From CAYRWM01 sp964428055 (GTDB lineage Bacteria > Bacillota > Clostridia > Christensenellales > Christensenellaceae): a DNA stretch of 64,000 bases. Below the pieces are notes generated by a model. The model was not told the origin of the DNA and made no database searches. It saw only the letters and a program-made list of their open reading frames with translations. Every line of letters starts with the position of its first letter. The first letter of the stretch is position 1. Shown piece after piece: positions 52,675-61,922 of this stretch. The position numbers were made by a program, and so were the translations under genes. Where the stretch lies: positions 1-64,000 of the forward strand of contig CAYRWM010000002.1 in the NCBI GenBank assembly GCA_964428055.1. The letters are read 5' to 3'.

Positions 52675-53883
52675 TTACATCTTGGAATCAAGAGACTTGC
52701 CTGTTTCAATATGGCTGAAATTAGGTAAATACTCTTGCATAATCTTTATTATGCTATCCTTTGACAAATCAGGTTGCGAAAAAGCAAACTCCAGTTCGGC
52801 CAAAGATTTAAGCAGCAACTCCTTATCAGGTATCTCTTTGTTAACAATAACACCTAGTGATTTAAATCTATTCATATCTTTATCTTCCGATTCGGTTGCA
52901 AATTCCTCAAATGGCTTCTCGCCACTTGTATCGGATTTTGAAAAGTGTACAGGATATAACCTGCTCCCACTATGCAACCCAACAGCTTTACTAAGTGCTT
53001 CTTCATCTGAAGAACACTCCAGGGGTTCATAACCAAAAACGCTTAATAACTCCCGGGCGATAGTATCAAATCCCATCATTTGCTTTTCTAGCAACTTCGG
53101 GAAAAAGATCTCTCTGTTTCCCCCTAGAATACAAGACAACAAACATATTTGACCCGATTCCTCAGGAGAAACAAAATAACGTTCAACATCAGTAGGTGCA
53201 GAAAGTGGCTGCAGTTTACCAATCCGTGCCAGAAAACCAGCCGGGAGCGATCCGTTCGAAAAAGCAACATTTGCAAATCGTGCCGTTTTTACTGGAAATC
53301 GATCAGAATAACTGAAAATAACGTCCTCCATCACACGTTTAGATGCGCCCATTATATTAACGGGATTTGCAGCTTTATCCGTTGAAACGCAAAAATACGA
53401 CTCCGGAGGAAATTCTGCCAGCAAATCTAATAGTAATTTTGCATGCAACACATTATTCTGAAGCAATGCCTCTATGGAAAAAATATCTTTCTCGGATCTA
53501 ACATGCTTGTGTGCAGAAAAGTTGGCAACAATATTAAAGCCACCACGTTTTCTTAACATCTTTTCAAAAACTGGAGAAGCATAATCCATAGGATAAGTAA
53601 TGAATTCGTTTGGCACAAACAACCCCTTTGACGATCTGATATCTCTCGTCAATTCTGCAATAGCATTCTCGTTAATATCAACTACTACAAGTGATGACGG
53701 CTTAAAAGGCAAAACCGCTTTAACGAAGGATGATCCTATTGAACCTGCACCGCCAATAACAAGAACAGTTTTTCCTTCTACTTTTGAAAAAATTTTATCT
53801 TTATTAGCAATCAAATCATCATAAAACATTGAGGCAGAACGTTTTGTTATATATTTTGCTATAAAACCATCCAAATCAAACAT
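52675..53883 (-). CDS. NDP-HexNAc 4,6-dehydratase, soluble CapD/FlaA1 family
   Basis: A 402-residue soluble sugar dehydratase/epimerase of the polysaccharide-biosynthesis CapD family. The NAD motif is VLVIGGAGSIGSSFVKAV, SAHKHVRSEKD corresponds to the family AAHKHVP, and STDKAANPVNIMGASKRVMED gives the Ser, Asp/Lys and MGxxK residues. It lacks the N-terminal membrane helices of PglF. It should make the 4-keto-6-deoxy sugar for the LegC-like enzyme encoded next. The C terminus is about 80 residues longer than usual and rich in Glu/Asp. It heads the ten-gene operon, with GGAGG before the ATG. Confidence 0.87.
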   Translation of the reverse strand: MFDLDGFIAKYITKRSASMFYDDLIANKDKIFSKVEGKTVLVIGGAGSIGSSFVKAVLPFKPSSLVVVDINENAIAELTRDIRSSKGLFVPNEFITYPMDYASPVFEKMLRKRGGFNIVANFSAHKHVRSEKDIFSIEALLQNNVLHAKLLLDLLAEFPPESYFCVSTDKAANPVNIMGASKRVMEDVIFSYSDRFPVKTARFANVAFSNGSLPAGFLARIGKLQPLSAPTDVERYFVSPEESGQICLLSCILGGNREIFFPKLLEKQMMGFDTIARELLSVFGYEPLECSSDEEALSKAVGLHSGSRLYPVHFSKSDTSGEKPFEEFATESEDKDMNRFKSLGVIVNKEIPDKELLLKSLAELEFAFSQPDLSKDSIIKIMQEYLPNFSHIETGKSLDSKM

Positions 53884-54233
53884 TTCTTCCCTCCATTATT
53901 ACTCTTTCTTACGCCGTATATTAGATTGCATGCATTTGCAAATTACATTATATTTTATCATATATGTAACTCTATGGTCAAAACGGCCAAACCTACTGTA
54001 TTTATTATTTGAAAAGAATATGAAAGCAATCTGATTCCAAAGAAAAAACTATTATAATAAACTATTATACTTTTGAATTGATACTAAAGTAATATAAATT
54101 ATTGTTTTCCACTGACTAGAATCTTATGTTGCATTGCCCACGAAAGCGTTACGTAATAAAACACGAGTATATTTTATATCTATATACCCGTATGAATACA
54201 GATTCTATACGGTAACATGCTTACTATAAACAA
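53884..54233. other. Control region between the nonulosonate operon and the GT52 gene
   Basis: This 350-base AT-rich stretch has no gene I can support. It contains the promoter of the nonulosonate operon at 53952-53981. Near the GT52 stop it contains a hairpin (54188-54212, ccgtatgaat/attc-t-atacgg with one bulged base) that could end the upstream operon but lacks a good T tract. The rest shows no repeat or conserved element to my eye. Confidence 0.6.
53952..53981 (-). promoter_or_regulatory. Promoter of the nonulosonate operon
   Basis: On the minus strand, TTGACC (53976-53981), an 18-bp spacer and TAAAAT (53952-53957) with a TGA extension give a good SigA promoter about 70 bases before the dehydratase ATG. 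Confidence 0.68.
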
Positions 54234-55379
54234 CTAACAACGTTCACAAAATGAGCTTACGTGCTCAAGAATACTTTTTAATTCATCAATTGTTTCTGGA
54301 ATATAAAACCTTGAACTGTCATTGTATCTAGATTTGCATTTATTATAAAAGTCATTCTGTTTGTCAAAAGATTCTGAATCCAAATGTAAATGATTAATAA
54401 TTCTATATAATAGTATTACTATTGGCTCTTTATCAAGAAGTATCTTGGGAACAACGACTGCCGTAGAAGAAATTGCTATCAAAACCTTTTTATCCATATT
54501 CATTCTTGCACACAAACACTCAAAGGGCATATTGAATCTTTTATAGTATTTAAAACCACTTGATTCTTCGGAAGTATCCCTTGGATGTCGTTTGATTATC
54601 AGGTTTTCCGCAGATACTGCATCTCGTACCATATCATAAATACTAATTAGTTTTTGCTTTTCACTATTACCTAAATGCACCTCATCTTTAAGCACATCTA
54701 GTATAATAACCGGTTCATTAATAAGATCTTCTTCCGAAAAATCAAATACTTTAGATACTTTATTCTGCATATCTGAATCAAACAAAGCCCTGGGTATCTC
54801 ATATATATTCCCACTCCAGTTAGCACCGTTTAGTGATTTATACAGTTCAGGATCAAAAAGGTATAAAGAATGGGGTCTTTTATCTAATGATTTTCGCCCA
54901 ATCGCAATATATCTGGCTATTTTATCTAGGTTCTTAGCTTTAGTTAAAGAAGGATTATAGTAGCTTCCTTCACCATCATCAAAATAAATAAGTTCAGTAT
55001 CAATACCATGTTTTAGATTATATAAATAAACCATTCGCCCAATATAAGCTTTTGAAGAAACATACATCTTGCTATAGTATGTGTCGGGAAAGACAATTCT
55101 TTTTGCAATCTTATCCACATCAAAATACTTTTTGGCTATACCTAAATGCATTATTACAGTATTATTGCTGTTCTTATGATTATCAATACCAGTAGTATCT
55201 ACTAACGAGACCCTATTAAATAAACCAATCTTTTTTAAATTATCAGCGTATAGTTTTGCCTGCCTAAACTGCGGGTCAATATAGATATCCGCTTTTTCTC
55301 TATTATTTTTACACATTATCATTGATGTAATCATTTGATAAGGCGTTGTGCAAAAGTAGCAAGCGTCCAAATAATCCAT
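54234..55379 (-). CDS. Sialyltransferase-like glycosyltransferase (GT52 family)
   Basis: A 381-residue GT-B-type enzyme. The N terminus YFCTTPYQMITSM matches the CxTPxQ start of bacterial sialyl- and polysialyltransferases. All three bacterial sialyltransferase motifs are visible: D/E-D/E-G in YFDDGEGSYYNP, HP in IIKRHPRD, and S/T in IAISSTAVVVPK. It should transfer the CMP-activated nonulosonic acid made by the neighbouring operon to the lipid-linked acceptor. No signal or membrane segment is seen. Confidence 0.85.
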   Translation of the reverse strand: MDYLDACYFCTTPYQMITSMIMCKNNREKADIYIDPQFRQAKLYADNLKKIGLFNRVSLVDTTGIDNHKNSNNTVIMHLGIAKKYFDVDKIAKRIVFPDTYYSKMYVSSKAYIGRMVYLYNLKHGIDTELIYFDDGEGSYYNPSLTKAKNLDKIARYIAIGRKSLDKRPHSLYLFDPELYKSLNGANWSGNIYEIPRALFDSDMQNKVSKVFDFSEEDLINEPVIILDVLKDEVHLGNSEKQKLISIYDMVRDAVSAENLIIKRHPRDTSEESSGFKYYKRFNMPFECLCARMNMDKKVLIAISSTAVVVPKILLDKEPIVILLYRIINHLHLDSESFDKQNDFYNKCKSRYNDSSRFYIPETIDELKSILEHVSSFCERC

Positions 55380-55458
55380 TACTCTTCCCCTTTTTTATTA
55401 TTATAACCACTATTAATACAACATTACTTAATATCGGTATACTATATAATTGATATAA

Positions 55459-56613
55459 TTAATCCTTTTGATTGTTGGATTTGTGCAAACTATTTATTGA
55501 CCAGTAGAATATAAAATAGTAAATAAATAATTCACAAAAACCCTGGAACATCAACAAATCAGTAAAAGCTCTAATTAGCAAAGCACTATATAATATGAGC
55601 CATAATACCTCTCTTCTTTTTATACCAATAACAAATGATCTTATTATAAGGATTATAAGGCCTGCAAATCCTATCAAGCCAAAACTAGCATAACTCTGCA
55701 AAAATGAATTATGAAGATTTCCTTCAGGCCTGACCAGCCTGGTATTAGATCCCAAAAGAAAACTATCAAATGAACGAGTATTATTACTTAAAAATCCATT
55801 CCAAATCTTAGTTCTTTCCAAATCCACCATACCCTTATCCTGGAATCTAGATAAAGAAAGTCCTGCTTCGGGATCTTCAAAGAGTGCATCACTATTATTC
55901 ACAATAATAAACGCCGCTATAACACATATTACTACCAGAAGAATCGCATATAGCTTTCTAGCAGACTTATTCTCCAGTATCCGTATTCGGAGAATAATTA
56001 GCGCTGCCGCTAAAAAACCAAATGTAACTATACCACCCCTGCCTCTAAAGAACACACTAATAAAAAAAGCAATTATTACCGGAAAAACAAAAAACTTTTT
56101 ACCCTTATCATGGCAACTTAAATAGTAGAAAAGCAGGCAGAAAAGCATCAGAACTGATATATAATTCCTTGAATAATTATTAAGCAAGCTGTTTATATCG
56201 CCCACCTGTATGTATTTATAAAGAATTGACAGTAAAAGAAAACAGTATAGTATAAATGTTATCTTATGATTATACTTATTCTTAAGCAGAATAACTGCCA
56301 ATCCTATATAAAATACAGTATAAAAGAAGTCAGCCGGTGGGTAATTATTATAACCGTCTTGGAATACATAGCCTAGCAACCAACATACTGCAATGAATAG
56401 CACAAAAAGAATAGGATGATATGCCGAACCTTTTTTTTCAAAACAATATAAATAGCCAAAAAAAGCACCTATACCAAGAATCGCATACCGCGCATAAAAC
56501 AGCAATCTATTATCGTTAAAGACAACAACAACAATTGTTAAAATGAAAAAAAGATATAAGCATGCATTTTCTATATTATTACGATGATTAACCGAAATCA
56601 GTGTTTCTTCCAT
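55459..56613 (-). CDS. O-antigen/polysaccharide polymerase (Wzy-like)
   Basis: A 384-residue polytopic membrane protein with about ten to twelve hydrophobic segments. It has the Wzy/WaaL-family pattern: FFRGRGGIVTFGFLAAALI before a large external loop containing GSNTRLVRPEGNLHNSFLQS, with the His of LHN. It joins repeat units on the outer face of the membrane. As the only such protein in the window beside Wzx and Wzz, it completes a Wzy-dependent pathway. Confidence 0.87.
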   Translation of the reverse strand: MEETLISVNHRNNIENACLYLFFILTIVVVVFNDNRLLFYARYAILGIGAFFGYLYCFEKKGSAYHPILFVLFIAVCWLLGYVFQDGYNNYPPADFFYTVFYIGLAVILLKNKYNHKITFILYCFLLLSILYKYIQVGDINSLLNNYSRNYISVLMLFCLLFYYLSCHDKGKKFFVFPVIIAFFISVFFRGRGGIVTFGFLAAALIILRIRILENKSARKLYAILLVVICVIAAFIIVNNSDALFEDPEAGLSLSRFQDKGMVDLERTKIWNGFLSNNTRSFDSFLLGSNTRLVRPEGNLHNSFLQSYASFGLIGFAGLIILIIRSFVIGIKRREVLWLILYSALLIRAFTDLLMFQGFCELFIYYFIFYWSINSLHKSNNQKD

Positions 56614-56717
56614 CAGAACTATCCTTCCAAAACAATCATATAACGATATAAGAATAATAGATCAAACTATACACAAATGGATTCAAACAACTCCGTATAA
56701 TAATAATTCAAGACAAA

Positions 56718-57590
56718 TCAGTTATCAACATGATCACCATTAACACAATAGTAAATACCCTTAAACTTGGTATATGGTTCTGTTGTGCTCAAATAAACAA
56801 CATTGTGCTTAGCAATACGCTGATCTTCAGGAGGAAGTTGCATGTAGTCCCCGAAGATCAGATGCAGATACCTATCATATCCCGCCATAACAGGTATTTG
56901 ATGTCCCTCAAAATCCTTATATAATACATTTTCAAAGTCCTCCTTAGGATGGCGCAGTTTCATTCCTTTAATAGAACCTATGAGTTCCGTAACCTCTTCG
57001 CATTCATCCCAATCGTACCTTGACATTCTTTTTTCAGCACTTTTCCATATCCTATATCTTATTTCTTTAGATCTGAAAATCTTATAAGCAAGCCATGAAA
57101 CCGCTCTTAAAAGCCGGCCTTTATTATCCGGTAGTCTCTGAACATTAAACAGACTGAAAACAAAAGCGTTATATAACTGTATATCCCTTCGAATCTTTGA
57201 TTTGGGACAACCATCGATAGGCATAATCTCAAGAGCTATACCATGGCATATGTCATCATCAGCACTGTGGCAGTTGATTTCAGTAGTATTGACATCCCTT
57301 ATGGAGGCACCCGCATCATGGTAAACATGATATCTGTCAGTCCTGCAGTACAAGTATCTTTCTGAACTGACCTTCTCGGGCCAAAGGACAGCAAGGCGTT
57401 CATAATCCTTTCTGGGCATAAACAAATCTATATCGTCATCCCATGGAATGAATCCATGATGCCTGATAGCACCAATAAGACCGCCTCCGCAAAGATAATA
57501 CTTTATCTCATTTTCCCTGCAAAACGAATCAAAGTATAACAAAATTTCTAATATTTTATCCTGCAGTTCTCTTGTAGTAGCTTGATTCAT
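56718..57590 (-). CDS. LicD-family phosphotransferase
   Basis: A 290-residue nucleotidyltransferase-fold enzyme. The signature is YYLCGGGLIGAIRHHGFIPWDDDIDLFMPRKDY, read across the GG and the metal-binding DDDID. LicD proteins move phosphocholine, or in relatives such as fukutin a ribitol phosphate, from a CDP donor to a glycan. It overlaps the initiating transferase gene by four bases. No choline-activating licC or licA gene is present. The IspD-like cytidylyltransferase at 61.9-62.6 kb could supply a CDP-alditol. Confidence 0.92.
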   Translation of the reverse strand: MNQATTRELQDKILEILLYFDSFCRENEIKYYLCGGGLIGAIRHHGFIPWDDDIDLFMPRKDYERLAVLWPEKVSSERYLYCRTDRYHVYHDAGASIRDVNTTEINCHSADDDICHGIALEIMPIDGCPKSKIRRDIQLYNAFVFSLFNVQRLPDNKGRLLRAVSWLAYKIFRSKEIRYRIWKSAEKRMSRYDWDECEEVTELIGSIKGMKLRHPKEDFENVLYKDFEGHQIPVMAGYDRYLHLIFGDYMQLPPEDQRIAKHNVVYLSTTEPYTKFKGIYYCVNGDHVDN

Positions 57591-58300
57591 TTTATATCAC
57601 CATTGTTATAGTCTTTGCCTGTTGCAGCCTTTGCAGTCATCATCATTATCTTCATATCTCCAGTAAAACTGTAATCCATTATACCCTTGAGATTCCATCT
57701 CATTTTTTCAGGCAATATTTTCTCCATATATACCTTATCAACATCATCCGCATTTGAAATCAGAGAATTTTCATCCTTATAATAAATAGATGCAAGCGAT
57801 GTCATGCCCGCAGGCAAGAGAAGCGTTGCAAGCATCTCGGGTTTATACATATCAACATATTTTTGCACTTCCGGTCGTGCTCCGACATAGCTCATATCCC
57901 CTGAAAGAACATTAAATAACTGTGGCAACTCATCAAGCTTATACTTTCTAATCTTACGTCCTATTCTTGTCACCCTGCAATCATTATCTACTGTTATTTG
58001 CGTTCCCTTTGTATCAGCGTCAACTATCATTGATCTAAACTTAAATATTCGAAATACTCGGCCATACTGAGTAACTCTTTCTTGCCTATAGAATACAGGG
58101 CCTTTACTGTCAGCTTTTATCATTATTGCAATAGCCAGTATAACAGGAGAGATAACTATTATCATAATAATAGATACAATAATATCAAAAACTCTCTTAA
58201 AGAAAAGTGAAACCGTTTTCTTTTTCAGGAACTCATAATACTCCCGAATCTCTTCCTGTTGCATAAAAACCGGTAATTTATCCCACTTAACTATCCGCAT
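57587..58300 (-). CDS. Initiating undecaprenyl-phosphate sugar phosphotransferase (PglC/WbaP-like)
   Basis: A 237-residue bacterial sugar transferase that links the first sugar-1-phosphate of the repeat unit to undecaprenyl phosphate. One hydrophobic reentrant helix (DIIVSIIMIIVISPVILAIAI) is followed by PVFYRQERVTQYGRVFRIFKFRSM, KLDELPQLFNVLSGDMSYVGARPE and LPAGMTSLA. It is a monotopic PglC-type core with a short N-terminal extension. Beside a PglF/PglE-like pair, the first sugar is probably a di-amino-dideoxy sugar. Confidence 0.94.
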   Translation of the reverse strand: MRIVKWDKLPVFMQQEEIREYYEFLKKKTVSLFFKRVFDIIVSIIMIIVISPVILAIAIMIKADSKGPVFYRQERVTQYGRVFRIFKFRSMIVDADTKGTQITVDNDCRVTRIGRKIRKYKLDELPQLFNVLSGDMSYVGARPEVQKYVDMYKPEMLATLLLPAGMTSLASIYYKDENSLISNADDVDKVYMEKILPEKMRWNLKGIMDYSFTGDMKIMMMTAKAATGKDYNNGDIK

Positions 58301-58347
58301 TTAATTTACCAACCTCGTTATGTTTACCATTCTGTCAATACTTGTTT

Positions 58348-59697
58348 TTATCTGATCATTTTCACGGCATCCGAGAATATCTCGCCTACATATTCCAAAT
58401 CTTCATCCGTAAGCCCAGTATGCAACGGCAACGAAATCAGGTTTCTATAATAATCATAGGAATTCGGAAAATCACAAATATTCCACCCCAGATTTTTGTA
58501 AGCAGTCATCATAGGTAGTGGTTTGTAATGAACGTTAGCAGCTACACCATTCTCAGCCATATTAATTATTATAGAATTCCTTTTGCCTTCATCAATATCC
58601 GGTATCCTAACAAGATACAGGTGGTTTGAGCTATCCATCCCATCAACATGATGCCTGATGTGGCTGACACCTATGTTGTCACAAAGCTCATCGTAACGTT
58701 TGACAATTCTTTCTCTTTTCTTAATAAGCTGTTTGTAACGATCCAACTGCCTAAGACCTATAGCAGCCATTATATCTGTCATATTGCATTTATACCATGG
58801 TCCAACGATATCATATTCCCATGCACCTGCACTTACTTTAGTAAGTGCATCCTTGCTCTGTCCATGCAAGGACAGCAACTGAAACATCTTATATATTTCC
58901 TCGTCATCCACCCCTTCAAATGGTAACCAAGTAGCAGCACCCCCCTCTGCTGTAGTAAAATTCTTAACAGCATGAAAACTGAAATCAGTAAAATCAGCTA
59001 TAGAACCACTTAAGCGCTTGGTTTTGCCCATACGCCTATTTGAAGCCCTTGAAACAGTACGTGAAGCACCAAGACTATGCGCCCCGTCATCAACAACAGC
59101 AATCCTGCCCAAAGATCTCTGAAGCCGCGATGATAATTCTCCCAATTGGGTGCCATCACTAGTTATAGGAGTGAACAGCTCCTTCTTGTGCTCAACAATA
59201 TCAAATATTCTATCATAATCACATACAACACCTGCAAGATCAACTGCAACTACTGCTTTTGTGTTTTCTGTTATAGAAGCTTCAAGCATCTCGTAATCCA
59301 TTTCAGGCATATGTGTTTGGGGATCACCGTCTTTAACTATATCGACAAACTTCACTTTGGCACCACAATGCAACGCAGCCGAAGCTGTAGCAGTATATGT
59401 ATATGCTGGAACTATAACCTCATCGTCAGGACCGACACCCCAGACCCGCAGTATCATTTCTTCTGCCGCAGTAGCCGAATTTAGACAAACCAGCCTATTG
59501 CTGTATATTCCAACGTTATTAGCATCAGAACAATCTATGTCCGTTTCACCAGTTTCAATATAAGCGGATAAACGCTTTTCCAACAGCTTTGTTCGCGGAC
59601 CCGTAGTAATCCAGCCTGATCCAAGCGTTCTCCTTACCTCTTCTTTCTCTGCTTCGCTAATATCCGGCGGGCTAAAACTAATGATTCTCTTATCCAT
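58348..59697 (-). CDS. DegT/DnrJ/EryC1-family sugar aminotransferase
   Basis: A 449-residue PLP aminotransferase with PLP residues in VVDDGAHSLGA and SFHAVKNFTTAEGG (Lys of VKN). It has additional sequence compared with the usual 370-390 residues, around residues 45-65 and 205-225. ISFSPPDISEAEKEEV at the N terminus is typical. I chose ATG at 59697 with GAGG eight bases upstream; the frame to 59712 contains the ribosome site. It probably aminates the 4-keto sugar made by the membrane dehydratase encoded upstream. Confidence 0.9.
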   Translation of the reverse strand: MDKRIISFSPPDISEAEKEEVRRTLGSGWITTGPRTKLLEKRLSAYIETGETDIDCSDANNVGIYSNRLVCLNSATAAEEMILRVWGVGPDDEVIVPAYTYTATASAALHCGAKVKFVDIVKDGDPQTHMPEMDYEMLEASITENTKAVVAVDLAGVVCDYDRIFDIVEHKKELFTPITSDGTQLGELSSRLQRSLGRIAVVDDGAHSLGASRTVSRASNRRMGKTKRLSGSIADFTDFSFHAVKNFTTAEGGAATWLPFEGVDDEEIYKMFQLLSLHGQSKDALTKVSAGAWEYDIVGPWYKCNMTDIMAAIGLRQLDRYKQLIKKRERIVKRYDELCDNIGVSHIRHHVDGMDSSNHLYLVRIPDIDEGKRNSIIINMAENGVAANVHYKPLPMMTAYKNLGWNICDFPNSYDYYRNLISLPLHTGLTDEDLEYVGEIFSDAVKMIR

Positions 59698-59770
59698 ATT
59701 TCGAAACCTCATTCAAATCACATAACAGAGTAAATAAAACTAGCAATTCTCAACAATACACTTATATATA

Positions 59771-59805
59771 GAAAGAAAAATAGGGCTCTCAGAATGAAAG
59801 GCCCT
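59771..59805 (-). terminator. Terminator after the membrane dehydratase gene
   Basis: agggc (59782-59786) and gccct (59801-59805) form a short stem with a 14-nt loop, followed on the minus strand by TTTTTCTTTC. The stem is short, so termination may be partial. Confidence 0.55.
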
Positions 59806-59859
59806 CAAAGTATTCAGATGTGTCAAAAACAAATACATTACAACTTCTTTCTTCCGTTA

Positions 59860-61668
59860 CTAAATTTTAGATTTCAAAGAATCAGCAAGACATGGAACCA
59901 ATTCGACCAGTATATTAATCGCTTCAGGATCACTTCTTAACGCACACTCTATCATCTTATCAATCTTCTTGTTCAAATCAACGATATTAAGACTTTGCTC
60001 TATCCTCATAATCTTGCTGTTCGCAGTTCCTACAAGCTCTGAATCCTCCTCTGCCATAACAAGTTCTTCGTATAGTTTTTCACCAGGGCGAAGACCAATT
60101 ATCTTAATCTTGATATCTTTATCCAACTCAAGCTGAAACATATTAATTAATTTAACAGCTATATCGTATATCTTGACAGGTTCCCCCATATCAAAAACAA
60201 ATATATCACCAGAATTATCAAAAGTCATAGTTTGAAGTACAAGCTGCGCAGCCTCAGGTATTGTCATAAAAAACCTGACAATATCTTTATGTGTAACAGT
60301 AACAGGACCACCATGTTTTATCTGTCTCACCATCAGAGGAATAACACTGCCGTTGGAACCTAGCACGTTTCCAAATCTAACCGCCATGCATTTCATAGAA
60401 GTGTTCCTGGAATATTCGCGCAACATCAATTCTGTTATTCTCTTTGTTGCACCCATTATGTTAGTCGGGTTAACTGCTTTATCAGTTGATATTTGGACAA
60501 AGCATTTTACACCATTTACGTCGGCGCATTGCATAACATTTCTGGTACCAAGCACATTATTCTTAATAGCTTCATAAGGATTATCCTCCATGAGAGGTAC
60601 ATGCTTGTGTGCAGCAGCATTTACTACTATATCAGGCTTAAACTCTTTCATCACAGCATCAATACGTGAATACTCTCTAATCGAGCCTATACGTACTGAA
60701 ACAGGTGCATCACTACCGTATATTTCCTGAAGCTCGCATTGGAGATCATATGCATTATTCTCATATATATCGAATACTACGATCCTTTCAGGCGAATACT
60801 TTATCATCTGACGGCATATCTCGGATCCTATAGAACCGCCTCCGCCTGTTACCATAACCACACTTCCCTTGATGAGATCACTTATGCGCTCATCATCGAG
60901 CTTAATCTCCATCCTTGGAAGAAGATCAACAATATCTATATCCTTTACACTTATGGACTGTTCATTCTCGTTAAAATTATCCAGAGAAATAACTTTTGTA
61001 ACACATTTAGTCTTGTTGCAAATATTCAGAATCCTAGATTTGTTTTTCTGAGAATCCGATATAATTGACACAAGTATCCTATCAATATCATACTTCTCGA
61101 CAAGATAAGGAATGTCTTCAGTAGTGCCGGCAACCTGAACACCATCAAGATATTTTGAAAGCTTTGTTTTATCGTCATCTACAAATACGACAGGATTACC
61201 GTTTATAACATGCTGCTTCATCATACGGGCGCAGTAATGTCCACCGTCACCTGCTCCAACAATGAGAACCCTGGGCACATAGTGAATCTCATCAGTTCGT
61301 CTCTTTGTGGCTATCGTCTTTATAATAAACCTAGATGCAACTATAAATAGCGCTGAAAAGACACCTTCCATAAAAAGAAGACCAAAAGATGTATGAATAG
61401 TGAAAGCTTGATCCAGTATGAGGGTAATCGCATCAGCTATAGCAAGGCCTATGATTACCTTAACAGTATCAAGTACACCAGCATGAATCCAAACTATCTT
61501 GTAAATCTTGACAAAAAAAATGAGAATAATAAAATATACAGGAAATATAAGAACTGCATATGTTGGAATAAGGTTCATTTGCGATGCAGGAATCTGTCCA
61601 TCAAACCTTATCATAAGTGATATATAAAACGCTACAACAATAAACACAATATCCAGAATGACAAGCAT
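59860..61668 (-). CDS. Membrane-bound NDP-sugar 4,6-dehydratase (PglF/CapD/WbpM-like)
   Basis: A protein of at least 602 residues. Four N-terminal membrane helices (about residues 1-22, 28-50, 58-78, 85-105) precede a first Rossmann-like domain (VLIVGAGDGGHYCARMM) and the catalytic domain with VMVTGGGGSIGSEICRQ, AAHKHVPLME and STDKAVNPTNIMGATKR. The family makes UDP-4-keto-6-deoxy-HexNAc, the precursor of bacillosamine and related sugars. The ATG at 61668 has no ribosome site. The frame stays open upstream to 61750 with plausible residues (VIKKSFLFSG) but no ATG, GTG or TTG, so the true start is uncertain. Confidence 0.9.
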   Translation of the reverse strand: MLVILDIVFIVVAFYISLMIRFDGQIPASQMNLIPTYAVLIFPVYFIILIFFVKIYKIVWIHAGVLDTVKVIIGLAIADAITLILDQAFTIHTSFGLLFMEGVFSALFIVASRFIIKTIATKRRTDEIHYVPRVLIVGAGDGGHYCARMMKQHVINGNPVVFVDDDKTKLSKYLDGVQVAGTTEDIPYLVEKYDIDRILVSIISDSQKNKSRILNICNKTKCVTKVISLDNFNENEQSISVKDIDIVDLLPRMEIKLDDERISDLIKGSVVMVTGGGGSIGSEICRQMIKYSPERIVVFDIYENNAYDLQCELQEIYGSDAPVSVRIGSIREYSRIDAVMKEFKPDIVVNAAAHKHVPLMEDNPYEAIKNNVLGTRNVMQCADVNGVKCFVQISTDKAVNPTNIMGATKRITELMLREYSRNTSMKCMAVRFGNVLGSNGSVIPLMVRQIKHGGPVTVTHKDIVRFFMTIPEAAQLVLQTMTFDNSGDIFVFDMGEPVKIYDIAVKLINMFQLELDKDIKIKIIGLRPGEKLYEELVMAEEDSELVGTANSKIMRIEQSLNIVDLNKKIDKMIECALRSDPEAINILVELVPCLADSLKSKI

Positions 61669-61749
61669 GCCGGAAAAAAGGAATGACTTTTTTATGACTA
61701 TTCTATCCTTTCTACATTCATAAATGGTTATGCATAAATAGCCATTGGT

Positions 61750-61778
61750 ATTTTAACACATTCAGTACAAAGCGTCAA
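61750..61778 (-). promoter_or_regulatory. Promoter for the membrane dehydratase gene
   Basis: On the minus strand, TTGACG (61773-61778), a 17-bp spacer and TAAAAT (61750-61755) with a TGT extension predict a start near 61743. Confidence 0.72.
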
Positions 61779-61872
61779 AAAACATACACACTTCAATAAC
61801 CATCCGACATAAAAGCTACCAGCTATAGACTATAAAGAAACGTTTGGAATGGTATATGATGATTTATCGTGT

Positions 61873-61901
61873 TTGATAAAAATTGTAAAAAGGATTATAA
61901 T
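61873..61901 (+). promoter_or_regulatory. Promoter for the IspD-like gene
   Basis: TTGATA (61873-61878), a 17-bp spacer and a perfect TATAAT (61896-61901) predict a start near 61908, divergent from the membrane dehydratase promoter. Confidence 0.78.
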
Positions 61902-61922
61902 TGAAGTAATCATAACTACTAA

